Below, one piece after another: positions 1-8,341 of a DNA stretch of 64,000 nucleotides. The notes below the pieces were generated by a model. The model did not search any database and was not told where the DNA came from. It saw only the letters and a list, made by a program, of their open reading frames with translations. How positions within the stretch are numbered: position 1 is the first letter of the stretch; each line of letters begins with the position of its first letter. Origin of the DNA: Acetobacterium malicum subsp. dehalogenans DSM 11527 (GTDB taxonomy: Bacteria; Bacillota; Clostridia; Eubacteriales; Eubacteriaceae); the NCBI RefSeq assembly GCF_000472665.1, contig NZ_AXAC01000022.1, positions 20,970 to 84,969 on the forward strand. Reading direction: 5' to 3'. The position numbers were made by a program, and so were the translations under genes.

Positions 1-2
1 AA

Positions 3-527
3 GAACTGATGGACTATATCGAAACCCGGCCGATGCTGGTGACTGGAACGACAGTTGGTCTCTTCGGCGAAACAATCAGCCGGGATGATCAGTCCGCGAT
101 CCGAGGGCTGGGCATTATCGAGATTGAAGCCCGGGAAAATCACGCCGTTTATGGCGACGATCTTTATTACAGTTGTCAATACAATGGCAAGGAAATGGAA
201 ATTATTGGCAGCCAAATTCAGATGATCGACCTGGATATCAAGGAAGAATCACCATTTGGCCGTTTGAAATATGGTTATGGCAATAACGGTGCAACCAAAT
301 TCGAAGGCGTTATCAGCGGCAAAGGTATTTTTACCAATACCCTGGGTCCGGTGCTGGTTTGTAACCCCTGGCTCACTGAAGAAATCATCAATTTAATTGA
401 AGTCAATAAGAATTGGCCGATCTGGGAAGACCATCGTGATAATTCACTGGAACAGGCATCATTAAAAACTAAGATTGTTCACATTGATAAAAAAGAAACC
501 CGGTTGAAAGACATCGCAGTACGCTAG
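3..527 (+). CDS. GatD/CobQ-like glutamine amidotransferase, C-terminal part
   Basis: The reading frame is open at the left edge, so only the C-terminal ~174 residues are present. The stretch YGYGNNG...FEGV followed by a GPVL motif matches the end of GatD, the amidase subunit of the MurT-GatD complex that amidates lipid II glutamate in Gram-positive cell walls, and related CobB/CobQ-type class I amidotransferases. In GatD the catalytic histidine sits just before the GPIL motif (HGPIL). Here that position is a leucine (TLGPVL), so either glutamine hydrolysis is lost or another residue serves. The nucleophile region lies outside the window. A murT-like partner would be expected upstream, also outside the window. 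The family call is good; the exact role is uncertain. Confidence 0.6.
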   Translation, partial: ELMDYIETRPMLVTGTTVGLFGETISRDDQSAIRGLGIIEIEARENHAVYGDDLYYSCQYNGKEMEIIGSQIQMIDLDIKEESPFGRLKYGYGNNGATKFEGVISGKGIFTNTLGPVLVCNPWLTEEIINLIEVNKNWPIWEDHRDNSLEQASLKTKIVHIDKKETRLKDIAVR

Positions 528-615
528 CATAAAAACAATTAAGAACTTGAATCAAGCCATTTAACCGAGGCATTTAACTTGGAATTAAAATTACATTCAG
601 AGAAAGAAATTAATT

Positions 616-1659
616 GTGAAAAAGAAAAAAGTAATTATTGGATTGAGCGGCGGTATTGACAGTGCTGCCTCTGCTCATCTGTTAAAAAATGAAGGTTACG
701 AGGTAATTGGCGTAACCTTTAATTTTTTAGATGCTGAAAATACCATTAACGCTGCCAGACTGGTGGCAGAAAAACTGGAAATTGAACATCATGTGCTGAC
801 GGCTCAAGATCAGTTTAGGGAAAAAGTCATTGATCCGTTTATCGCTGGCTACCAGCAGGGGGAAACACCGAATCCCTGTATGCTGTGCAATCAGAACATG
901 AAATTTAAACTGCTGGGTGAATTTGCCGCGGCTAATGGTGATGCCATGATTGCCACTGGTCATTATGCCGAAATCCGTAAGCATAAAAATGAGTATCAAC
1001 TTTGGGCCAGTCCCAACCCAAATAAGGATCAGTCGTATTTTTTATATCATCTGGATCAGGAACTGCTGGGACACTTGTTGTTTCCGCTGAATCGTTTTGA
1101 GTCCAAAGCTGCGGTACGCGAAATAATCCTCGGCTTACTGCCGGAGCTTTCCCGGGGCAAAGAAAGCCAGGGGATTTGTTTTATCCCGAAGAAGGGCCAC
1201 GGTTTGTTTCTTAAAGACGCGATGTTTGGAAATAAACCCACCGCATCTGGCAATTTTGTCGATATGACTGGAAAAATATTGGGCCGACACCCGGGGATTC
1301 ATCAGTTTACCCTGGGTCAAACCCGGGGGTTGGGGATTAACTGCGAGCAACGATTGGCAGTGGTCGAGGTGATACCGGCGACTAATACCGTGGTGCTGGA
1401 TGAGGAAAAGGCTTTGTATCAAAGTGCTATTTTTGTCGACGAACTGATCATCCAGTCTCCCAAGGGTCTGCCGGAAACCGGTTTCACCTTTAAAACCTGT
1501 CGCTGGGGTCACGAATATGAAGGCCGCATCGAACGACTTTCCCGGACTCAGGCTATCGTCCACAGCGATGTTCCGGTCCGGGCGCCGGCCCCGGGTCAGG
1601 CCCTGGTCTTATATCAGGATCGTCAGGTTCTTGGCGGCGGAATCATAAAACGGTTTTAA
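616..1659 (+). CDS. mnmA: tRNA-specific 2-thiouridylase MnmA
   Basis: This 347-residue cytoplasmic enzyme adds sulfur to U34 of Lys, Glu and Gln tRNAs, using ATP and a persulfide donor. The PP-loop SGGIDS is at residues 11-16. The two catalytic cysteines expected of the family are visible as TPNPC (Cys88) and GICFI (Cys188). GHYAEI and NKDQSYFLYHL are further family motifs, and the C-terminal third is the usual beta-barrel region. The start is a GTG with only a weak purine-rich stretch upstream; no better in-frame start is seen. The TPNPC motif is followed by MLCN instead of the common VRCN, adding a third nearby cysteine (Cys91). It stands alone, about 90 bp after the amidotransferase gene. 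Confidence 0.9.
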   Translation: MKKKKVIIGLSGGIDSAASAHLLKNEGYEVIGVTFNFLDAENTINAARLVAEKLEIEHHVLTAQDQFREKVIDPFIAGYQQGETPNPCMLCNQNMKFKLLGEFAAANGDAMIATGHYAEIRKHKNEYQLWASPNPNKDQSYFLYHLDQELLGHLLFPLNRFESKAAVREIILGLLPELSRGKESQGICFIPKKGHGLFLKDAMFGNKPTASGNFVDMTGKILGRHPGIHQFTLGQTRGLGINCEQRLAVVEVIPATNTVVLDEEKALYQSAIFVDELIIQSPKGLPETGFTFKTCRWGHEYEGRIERLSRTQAIVHSDVPVRAPAPGQALVLYQDRQVLGGGIIKRF

Positions 1660-1682
1660 TTCCAGTGACCCTGAGGTATAAT
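1654..1682 (+). promoter_or_regulatory. Candidate sigma-A promoter upstream of glmM
   Basis: A perfect TATAAT (1677-1682) lies just after the mnmA stop codon. The hexamer 17 bp upstream, TTTTAA, is a poor -35. A transcript from here would have a leader of about 170 nt before glmM, in which no known riboswitch was recognised. Confidence 0.35.
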
Positions 1683-1860
1683 AGAAAAGATTTGGAAGAA
1701 TTAATCGCCTACCCAGCAGAAAAGATTAACAAATGATGGGGAATGTCGATAAAAGTAAAGATAATGTCATGTTTGAAGTAAGTTGACGTGAACAACAGGT
1801 TGCAGAAACAGCGAGTTATCTTTTGGTAAACAAGCAGACAAACTAAGGAGTTTTACATAG

Positions 1861-3231
1861 ATGGGAAAATTATTTGGTACCGACGGAGTACGTGGTGTAT
1901 ATGAAAAAGAATTGACATTGGAGATGGCCTATAGTCTTGGACAGGCTGGGGCCAGCGTGTTGGGAAGAAATGCCCACCGACCCAAAATTGTGATTGGTAT
2001 GGATACCCGGGCGTCCGGAAAAGCATTGGAACAGGCTCTGGCCAAAGGCATTGTGTCTGTCGGCGGCCAGGTGGTTCTGGTTGGAGTTCTGCCAACCCCA
2101 GCGATTGCTGTGATTGCCAGAGCATTAAAAGCGGATGCTGGCGTGGTTATTTCAGCCTCCCATAATCCCTATGAATTTAATGGAATCAAATTTTTCAATG
2201 GTCAGGGATTTAAGCTGCCAGACGCGGTGGAAAATGAAATTGAAACCATTATTCTGGAAAAACAGGAAGTGGTATTAAAAGACGGCGGCAGTATCAGTCA
2301 ACTGGAAAAACCGGAAGCATTTTATCTGGATCACATCAAACAGGCGGTAAAAGGAGATTTTAGCGGACTTAAGGTGGTGATGGACTGTGCTCACGGAGCA
2401 GCTTATGCCATCGCACCGGAGTTCTTCCGTAGCCTGGGTGCCGAAGTAGTGGTGATTGGCGATAAACCCGATGGCAAGAACATTAATGCCGGGTGCGGCT
2501 CGACCCATTTGCAGCCATTGCAGCACCGGGTGGTGGCAGAAAAAGCTGATATCGGAATTGCCTTTGATGGTGATGCTGACCGTTGCCTGGCCGTAGATTG
2601 CGCCGGGAATATAATCGACGGCGACAAGATCATGAATCTCATTGGCAGTCGAATGAAGGCCTGCAATACGCTGAAAAAAAATACCGTTGTGGTGACGGTG
2701 ATGAGTAATATCGGTCTGGATATTGCCTTGCAAGAAGCGGGCTGCCAAACCATCAAAACTGATGTGGGCGACCGTTATGTTTTAGAGGCGATGATTGCCG
2801 GCGATTATAATCTGGGCGGTGAACAATCCGGTCATCTGATTCTACTGGATCATAATACCACCGGAGACGGCATGCTGACAGCCTTGATGCTGCTGGAATT
2901 GTTGAAACTGGATGGCCGGGATTCAAAAAGCCTAGGCGATTTAATGACAGTATACCCCCAGATTCTGGTTAATGCCAAAGTTGAGAATGGTCGCAAACAG
3001 GATTATCTGAAAGATGATCAGATTCAAAAGAAGATTCAGGAAGTTGAGGCTCATTTTCAGGGCCAGGGACGGGTGCTGATTCGACCGTCTGGAACCGAAC
3101 CGCTGGTGCGGGTGATGATTGAAGGCAAGGATCAAAATGAATTGACCAGTATTGCTAAAGAACTGGCGCTTTTCATTGAAGATCGTTTAAGCAGTTCTGG
3201 GCCATCAGTCAGTCAGGTCGTGTTGGTTTAA
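1861..3231 (+). CDS. glmM: Phosphoglucosamine mutase GlmM
   Basis: The 456-residue enzyme interconverts glucosamine-6-phosphate and glucosamine-1-phosphate on the way to UDP-GlcNAc for peptidoglycan. The start is an ATG with an AAGGAG site about 12 bp upstream. The four alpha-D-phosphohexomutase domains are present. They carry the phosphoserine motif ISASHNP (Ser100), the metal loop FDGDADR near residue 240, the sugar-binding loop GGEQSGH near residue 321, and the C-terminal phosphate-binding RPSGTEPLVRV. Length is normal (about 445-455). It is followed by its own terminator and then glmS, which makes the substrate of GlmM, so the two consecutive steps of amino-sugar synthesis are adjacent but separately transcribed. 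Confidence 0.96.
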   Translation: MGKLFGTDGVRGVYEKELTLEMAYSLGQAGASVLGRNAHRPKIVIGMDTRASGKALEQALAKGIVSVGGQVVLVGVLPTPAIAVIARALKADAGVVISASHNPYEFNGIKFFNGQGFKLPDAVENEIETIILEKQEVVLKDGGSISQLEKPEAFYLDHIKQAVKGDFSGLKVVMDCAHGAAYAIAPEFFRSLGAEVVVIGDKPDGKNINAGCGSTHLQPLQHRVVAEKADIGIAFDGDADRCLAVDCAGNIIDGDKIMNLIGSRMKACNTLKKNTVVVTVMSNIGLDIALQEAGCQTIKTDVGDRYVLEAMIAGDYNLGGEQSGHLILLDHNTTGDGMLTALMLLELLKLDGRDSKSLGDLMTVYPQILVNAKVENGRKQDYLKDDQIQKKIQEVEAHFQGQGRVLIRPSGTEPLVRVMIEGKDQNELTSIAKELALFIEDRLSSSGPSVSQVVLV

Positions 3232-3274
3232 TCGGTATAAATGATTATTAAAACATTAATAACATATTAAGAAA

Positions 3275-3298
3275 GGAGGGGCATACCCTCTTTTTTTT
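3275..3298 (+). terminator. Rho-independent terminator after glmM
   Basis: GAGGG-gcata-CCCTC hairpin followed directly by eight T residues, 45 bp after the glmM stop. Confidence 0.85.
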
Positions 3299-3325
3299 GC
3301 GTTCAAAGGTCGTTTATGATAAAAT
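3297..3325 (+). promoter_or_regulatory. Candidate glmS promoter
   Basis: TTGCGT (3297-3302), 17 bp, TAAAAT (3320-3325). It overlaps the T-run of the preceding terminator. The predicted transcript would start about 80 nt before the glmS ribozyme cleavage site. Confidence 0.45.
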
Positions 3326-3411
3326 AACCCAGCTAGAACAGTTTAGCTAGATTATTACAGCATGTATTTGGGTAAAAAAAGACCATGGACCAAAACCAAA
3401 GACAGCAAAGA

Positions 3412-3550
3412 AGCGCCAGAACTCAAGTGATGGTCCACACAATAATTGAGTTGACGAGGTCAGGGAGTATCGAAAATTCGGCGGATGCCCTGGAGAACTG
3501 CTATGTAAAACTGAAGAGTGATTTTCAGGACAAAGATGGCATAAATAAAG
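3412..3550 (+). promoter_or_regulatory. glmS ribozyme (glucosamine-6-phosphate riboswitch)
   Basis: The RNA has the hallmark glmS ribozyme core. It contains A^GCGCCAGAACT at the cleavage site (between 3412 and 3413), a P1-P2 helix closed by TTGAGTTGACGAGG, the conserved ATCGA, and TCGGCGGATGCCCTG. A P3/P4 region (CTGAA...TTCAGGAC) precedes the glmS ribosome binding site. In characterised members glucosamine-6-phosphate acts as the cofactor for self-cleavage, which destabilises the glmS mRNA; that behaviour is inferred here from family membership. It occupies the expected place directly 5' of glmS. The 3' boundary is approximate. Confidence 0.93.
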
Positions 3551-3566
3551 AAAAACAGGTGAAAAA

Positions 3567-5390
3567 ATGTGTGGAATTGTAGGTTATATCGGCGATAAAC
3601 AAGCTCAGGATGTATTAATTAGCGGTCTTTCGCGGTTGGAGTACCGAGGCTATGACTCGGCTGGAATTGCGACCCTGGAGAATGAAGTGATCCGGGTGGA
3701 GAAGAAAAAAGGTCGGCTTAAAAATCTGGAAGCGGTGCTCGAAAAAACGCCCCTATCAGGTAAGGTCGGCATTGGTCATACCCGTTGGGCCACCCACGGG
3801 GTTCCTTCTGATGCCAATGCCCATCCCCATTCCAGTGTCAATAAAGAGATCTCGGTGGTCCATAACGGGATCATTGAAAACTATATGACCTTGAAAGATG
3901 AGCTGCAGGCTTTGGGGCATGTCTTTATTTCTGATACAGATACCGAAGTGATCGCCCATCTGCTGAATGAACTTTACACTGGTGATCTTGTTGAAACGGT
4001 TCAAATTGCCCTGAAGCGGATGAAGGGTTCCTATGCCCTGGCAATCCTTTGTGCCAGTGAACCGGATAAAATTGTGGCTGTCCGTAAAGATAGCCCGCTG
4101 ATTGTGGGTCTCGGGGACGGGGAGAATTTTATCGCTTCGGATATTCCGGCGATTTTAAATTATACCCGGGAAGTCTATCTGCTGGATAACGGTGAAATGG
4201 CGGTGCTGACGGCGGACCATATTAAGGTTATGGACAGCGCTGGTAACATCATTGAAAAAGAGATCTTTGTCGTCGATTGGGATTCCGGGGATGCCGAAAA
4301 AGGCGGTTATGATCATTTTATGATGAAAGAAATGGTGGAACAGCCCAAGGCGATGATGGAAGCCTTAATGGGCCGCTGCTGCGACAATGGGGCTTCCTTT
4401 ACCGGTCTGAAGCTTGATGCTGAGATGATGAAAAACATCAACCGGATTCAGATTGTAGCCTGTGGAACGGCTTATCATGCCGGGATGGTAGGCAAATACT
4501 ATTTTGAAAAATTTGCCCGGATCAGCGTGGAAACTGAAGCAGCTTCGGAGTATCGTTATAAAAATCCGATTGTGGATGAAAATACGCTGCTGATTGTCAT
4601 CAGCCAATCCGGCGAAACCGCCGATACTCTGGCGGCGATCCGTTTGGCTAAAGAACGGGGCGCCTGGGTTTTGGCGGTGACCAATGTGGTCGGCAGTTCC
4701 ATCGCCCGGGAAGCGGATGACGTTATTTACACCAATGCCGGACCGGAAATCGCCGTGGCATCGACCAAGGCTTATGTTACCCAGGTTGGTTGTATGATGC
4801 TGTTGGCCTCATTTTTGGGAAATCTCAACGGAAAAATGAAGAAAGAAGATGCCGCCCGGATTTGTCATGGTCTGATGATGACCCCGGGACTCATCGAAAA
4901 GGCGCTGGATACCCAGGACGTGATTAAAGCATTTGCTGATCGGAATTACGAAATCGATGATCTCTTTTACATGGGACGAGGGGTGGACTTATATACCAGC
5001 ATGGAGGGATCACTTAAACTCAAGGAGATCTCCTATATTCATTCCGAGGCCTATGCGGCCGGGGAACTGAAGCACGGTCCCATCGCCCTGATCGAGGATG
5101 GCACCATTGTTGTGGCCGTCTGTACCCAGGAAAATGTATTCGAAAAAATGCTCAGTAATATCAAAGAAGTGAAGGCCCGCGGCGCTTACGTTCTGGCGAT
5201 TGTCCAGGCCGGTCACGCCGATATTGCCTCAGAGGTCGATGAGGTGTGGGTGATTCCCGAGATGGACGATGATATCACTGCGATACCCACCATTGTGTAT
5301 CTGCAGCTATTGGCCTATTATCTGGCCGTGGCCCGCGGTTGTGATGTCGATAAGCCGAAAAATTTGGCAAAGAGTGTGACGGTTGAGTAA
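3567..5390 (+). CDS. glmS: Glucosamine--fructose-6-phosphate aminotransferase GlmS
   Basis: This 607-residue cytoplasmic enzyme makes glucosamine-6-phosphate from fructose-6-phosphate and glutamine, the committed step of amino-sugar synthesis. The N-terminal nucleophile Cys2 is in MCGIVGYIG. The glutaminase domain carries TRWATHG and NGIIENY (residues ~70-105). Two SIS isomerase domains follow, with SQSGETADT and the C-terminal KPKNLAKSVTVE typical of GlmS. The start is fixed by the need for a mature Cys at position 2 and by an AGGTG site 6 bp upstream. Regulation by the self-cleaving ribozyme immediately upstream is expected. A strong terminator follows, so it is a single-gene unit. Confidence 0.97.
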   Translation: MCGIVGYIGDKQAQDVLISGLSRLEYRGYDSAGIATLENEVIRVEKKKGRLKNLEAVLEKTPLSGKVGIGHTRWATHGVPSDANAHPHSSVNKEISVVHNGIIENYMTLKDELQALGHVFISDTDTEVIAHLLNELYTGDLVETVQIALKRMKGSYALAILCASEPDKIVAVRKDSPLIVGLGDGENFIASDIPAILNYTREVYLLDNGEMAVLTADHIKVMDSAGNIIEKEIFVVDWDSGDAEKGGYDHFMMKEMVEQPKAMMEALMGRCCDNGASFTGLKLDAEMMKNINRIQIVACGTAYHAGMVGKYYFEKFARISVETEAASEYRYKNPIVDENTLLIVISQSGETADTLAAIRLAKERGAWVLAVTNVVGSSIAREADDVIYTNAGPEIAVASTKAYVTQVGCMMLLASFLGNLNGKMKKEDAARICHGLMMTPGLIEKALDTQDVIKAFADRNYEIDDLFYMGRGVDLYTSMEGSLKLKEISYIHSEAYAAGELKHGPIALIEDGTIVVAVCTQENVFEKMLSNIKEVKARGAYVLAIVQAGHADIASEVDEVWVIPEMDDDITAIPTIVYLQLLAYYLAVARGCDVDKPKNLAKSVTVE

Positions 5391-5435
5391 ACGGGCGTTA
5401 AAAATAAAAATAATTTGAATAGCGAATAATACCGG

Positions 5436-5471
5436 CAGATCGGATTGAGTAGTCATCCGATCTGTTTTTTT
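5436..5471 (+). terminator. Rho-independent terminator after glmS
   Basis: Perfect 10-bp stem CAGATCGGAT / ATCCGATCTG with a 9-nt loop and a seven-T tail. Confidence 0.9.
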
Positions 5472-5498
5472 ATGGAATTGTTTTGACAACAGAGCCCG

Positions 5499-7049
5499 CT
5501 AATTTCGTTCAATTATCAGCATCGACAAACCCAAATAAAGCAATTCCTCATTGGAATCAAAATCAATCTTAAACAGTTGGGCCATTCTTTCCAGCCGGTT
5601 AAGAAAGGAACTGCGATGAATATAAAGAGCCTTGGCGGCGGCCGCCGCATTGAGGCGGCAGTCAAAAAAGATGCGCAGGGTGTTGTAATAGTCGGTGTGC
5701 TTTGCGGCGTCGTTTTGTCTGAGTCGTAAGAGCTTTTCACTGCAAATCTGATGGAGCGAAAAAGCACCAGGTCCGTTTTTAAGCAGATAAGTAAAGGCAT
5801 GATCATTAAAATGGTGGATCCAGAACATCGGCTGACTGCGGCCACCATAATCCAGCGCAATATCCGTCTGCTGATAGGCAGCCGGCAGGTCGGCGAGAGC
5901 ATGAAAAACCCGGCTTAACCCGGCCACCAGCAGGCTTTCGCGGAGAAATAAAGGCAGTTGCCGATAAAAATCACGGTCAGCTTCAGACTTGAACTGATCC
6001 AGATTTACGAGCATCAGAAAGCGGTCATTGCTGTTCAGACAGACACAAGCCTGCCACTGGCTCTCAATTTGGGAACTGAGATAGTCGGTATAGACATTTT
6101 TGGCATAGCGGGTGTTGGAACGAAACTGGACCAGTTGCAAACGGTCATTGACCTGCCAGTGGTTTTCAAAGGCGGCTTTGTGCCATTGATCATCCGAACC
6201 CTGTACATTATTAAGCGCCTGAATCAGGGGTTCCCGAAGACTGTTGAGGGCCACTTCTTTTAAATCGAAAGACTGATATTTCTGATAAAGCTTGTCAGCT
6301 GTCACAAATAAGTGTGCTAAAACATGGCGAATATAGGCTTTTTCATATTCCTGGCAGGCATCGGTCAGTTGGATAATGAAACGGCCGACATAATCGCCCT
6401 GGTCAAAGACATTTTTACAGATCATTTCTTCCAGACCGGTCGACAAGATCACTGAGTAATCAAAAACATCGGGACACTCATATAAGGCCTGAAAGCTCGA
6501 GTCGGAGATGAAATCATTGACGATATCGGGCAGCGAATTGTTAAATTCGTCCATAAAAACAGTGCCCCCAATTGGCCTAAGAAATTTGGAATGGGCAGGG
6601 TAGTGGAAGCCTTTGTCGATCAGCAGAATCTGCTGAGACAAGATCGGTTCGCAGGAGTCGACCAGATCCTGAAAGCTACCATTTTCATAAAAGATCTGGT
6701 TGAGCTGTTCGTCCCACTGATCAAAGCGATTAAAGATCTCCTGAAGATAGTTAAAAAGCGAAACCGTTGAAAGCTTGGATTCGACAAGCAGGACCGTTCC
6801 ATCAAGCATCTTCAGCGAACGATTGACTTTTTCAGTGCAGATAAAGAGGGTATCGGAGCCATAGTCGTGCCTTTCCATCAGCTCCTTCAATCCTTTACCG
6901 TCGATGATCACAATTGTATCATCCATCGTAAGACCATTTTCGTAAAAGACCGGACGTTTAAATCCGGTCTTATTTTCATTTTTTTTTTCAAATCGTACCG
7001 CCGTTTTTTTTACGAGCCAATAATAAATTATCTCCTGGGAAAGCCGCAT
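5499..7049 (-). CDS. PucR/CdaR-type transcriptional regulator
   Basis: This 516-residue protein lies divergent from the methyltransferase operon. Its last ~60 residues form the PucR-type helix-turn-helix: a FFDCRLNAAAAAKALYIHRSS motif followed by LNRLERMAQLF, a family in which the DNA-binding domain is C-terminal and the rest senses ligands. The N-terminal ~400 residues match no domain I can name. The start is supported by a GGAGG site 7 bp before the ATG. Regulators of this type are commonly found next to corrinoid methyltransferase genes in acetogens. Control of the divergent operon at 7312, probably in response to a methylated substrate, is therefore a reasonable inference. Activator or repressor mode cannot be read from the sequence. 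Confidence 0.8.
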   Translation of the reverse strand: MRLSQEIIYYWLVKKTAVRFEKKNENKTGFKRPVFYENGLTMDDTIVIIDGKGLKELMERHDYGSDTLFICTEKVNRSLKMLDGTVLLVESKLSTVSLFNYLQEIFNRFDQWDEQLNQIFYENGSFQDLVDSCEPILSQQILLIDKGFHYPAHSKFLRPIGGTVFMDEFNNSLPDIVNDFISDSSFQALYECPDVFDYSVILSTGLEEMICKNVFDQGDYVGRFIIQLTDACQEYEKAYIRHVLAHLFVTADKLYQKYQSFDLKEVALNSLREPLIQALNNVQGSDDQWHKAAFENHWQVNDRLQLVQFRSNTRYAKNVYTDYLSSQIESQWQACVCLNSNDRFLMLVNLDQFKSEADRDFYRQLPLFLRESLLVAGLSRVFHALADLPAAYQQTDIALDYGGRSQPMFWIHHFNDHAFTYLLKNGPGAFSLHQICSEKLLRLRQNDAAKHTDYYNTLRIFFDCRLNAAAAAKALYIHRSSFLNRLERMAQLFKIDFDSNEELLYLGLSMLIIERN

Positions 7050-7162
7050 TGTTTGCCTCCAAGTATCGGTTATTTTACAGATTGATAAACACTGATGATC
7101 TTCTTAATTCTATATTATCTGCTTTTTATTTGCAAGGATACGTTTTCAAACTTAAGGTATAC

Positions 7163-7177
7163 CCTACACTATGTAGG
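7163..7177. promoter_or_regulatory. Palindrome in the divergent promoter region
   Basis: CCTAC-actat-GTAGG, with partial further symmetry (TAT/ATA) outside it. It lies between the regulator gene and the methyltransferase operon, in the 262-bp divergent spacer. It is a candidate operator for the PucR-type regulator. No convincing sigma-A or sigma-54 promoter was found in this spacer. Confidence 0.35.
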
Positions 7178-7311
7178 ATATCGAGTAGTCACAATCTGCT
7201 GATATGCTGTATTTACGAATCGCAAAAATGCCGTTAGAATGAAAGTATGTAAATGATTAAATCATAAAAATACGTAAATTTAAGAGAAAATTGATTAAGG
7301 AGGTCTGATTG

Positions 7312-8292
7312 ATGTTAACAGCAAGGCAGAATTTAGTGGAGACTATTAAAGGCGGAAAACCGGAACGTTTTGTCAAACAGTTCGAGTTTATGGAATTTAT
7401 TATGGAAGCACCTGTGGAGTTGGCGATGGCACCGCCGGGAACAACAGCCAAAAACGGGTGGGGGATAACATTCAGCTGGCCAGAAGGACAGCTTGGCGCT
7501 TTTCCAGTTCATGATCAGGAACATCTGGTTTTAAAAGAAATAACCGACTGGAAAAAATACGTCACCGCACCTTCGGTTATTTACCCTGAGGATCGTTGGG
7601 CGGCAGCTGTCGAGCATGCCAAGGCTGTCGACCGGACAGAAAAATTTGTTGCCGCTTTTTTCGCCCCGGGTGTCTTTGAGCTGACCCACCATCTGATGAC
7701 GATGGAGGAAGCGCTGATGGCCCTTTATGAAGAACCTGAAGCCATGCATGAGCTGATTGATTACATTACCGATTATGAATTGGCCTACGCCAAAGAACTG
7801 ATCGCCCACATTCATCCCGATGCGCTTTTCCATCATGACGATTGGGGCAGCCAGATATCAACCTTCATCGCTCCATCCATGTTTGAAGAATTTCTTTTGC
7901 CAGCATACAAAAAGATTTATGGCTTTTATAAAGATAATGGGGTTGAGCTGATTGTTCATCACAGTGACAGCTATGCCGCTACGCTGGTACCATACATGAT
8001 TGAGATGGGCATTGATATCTGGCAGGGGGCCATGAACACCAACAATCTACCCGAACTGATCCAGAAATATGGTCAGGACATTACGTTTATGGGTGGCATT
8101 CACAGCGGTGTTGTCGATCGGCCGGGCTGGACTAAAGAGGAAATCTATCAGGAAACAAAAAAAGTCTGTGAACAATGCGGTAAGCTGGCTTTTATTCCCA
8201 ATCTGACCCAGGGCATGCATATGAGTTCCTTCCCCGGTGTTTATGAAACCACCGATGAAGTCATTGATCAGCTTAGCAGAGAAATGTTTTAA
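7312..8292 (+). CDS. UroD-fold methyltransferase-like protein without zinc cysteine ligand
   Basis: The 326-residue protein belongs to the uroporphyrinogen decarboxylase / MtaA-type superfamily, whose members in acetogens act as methyltransferase I or corrinoid methyltransferases. HHDDWGSQ is near residue 174 and a family region with HHSDSY is at 216-221. In MtaA-type enzymes the latter position reads HxC and binds zinc with a later cysteine. Here it is HSD, and the C-terminal part has FIPNLTQG with no matching cysteine. The ATG at 7312 is preferred because an AAGGAGG site ends 8 bp upstream. It is first in a four-gene operon with a second UroD-like gene, methyltransferase II and a corrinoid protein. 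It may be the substrate-specific enzyme or an accessory subunit; the substrate is unknown. Confidence 0.75.
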   Translation: MLTARQNLVETIKGGKPERFVKQFEFMEFIMEAPVELAMAPPGTTAKNGWGITFSWPEGQLGAFPVHDQEHLVLKEITDWKKYVTAPSVIYPEDRWAAAVEHAKAVDRTEKFVAAFFAPGVFELTHHLMTMEEALMALYEEPEAMHELIDYITDYELAYAKELIAHIHPDALFHHDDWGSQISTFIAPSMFEEFLLPAYKKIYGFYKDNGVELIVHHSDSYAATLVPYMIEMGIDIWQGAMNTNNLPELIQKYGQDITFMGGIHSGVVDRPGWTKEEIYQETKKVCEQCGKLAFIPNLTQGMHMSSFPGVYETTDEVIDQLSREMF

Positions 8293-8341
8293 AAAAGGCG
8301 GTCTGCTGGCGAAATTGCAAGAATAAGAAAGTGAGAACTAA

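Noticed and set aside
3385..3582. 65-codon frame upstream of glmS
   Set aside because: It lies on the glmS ribozyme core, overlaps the glmS start and has no ribosome binding site; the RNA explains the sequence.
7309..7311. TTG start for the first UroD-like gene
   Set aside because: The ATG three bases later is better spaced from AAGGAGG.
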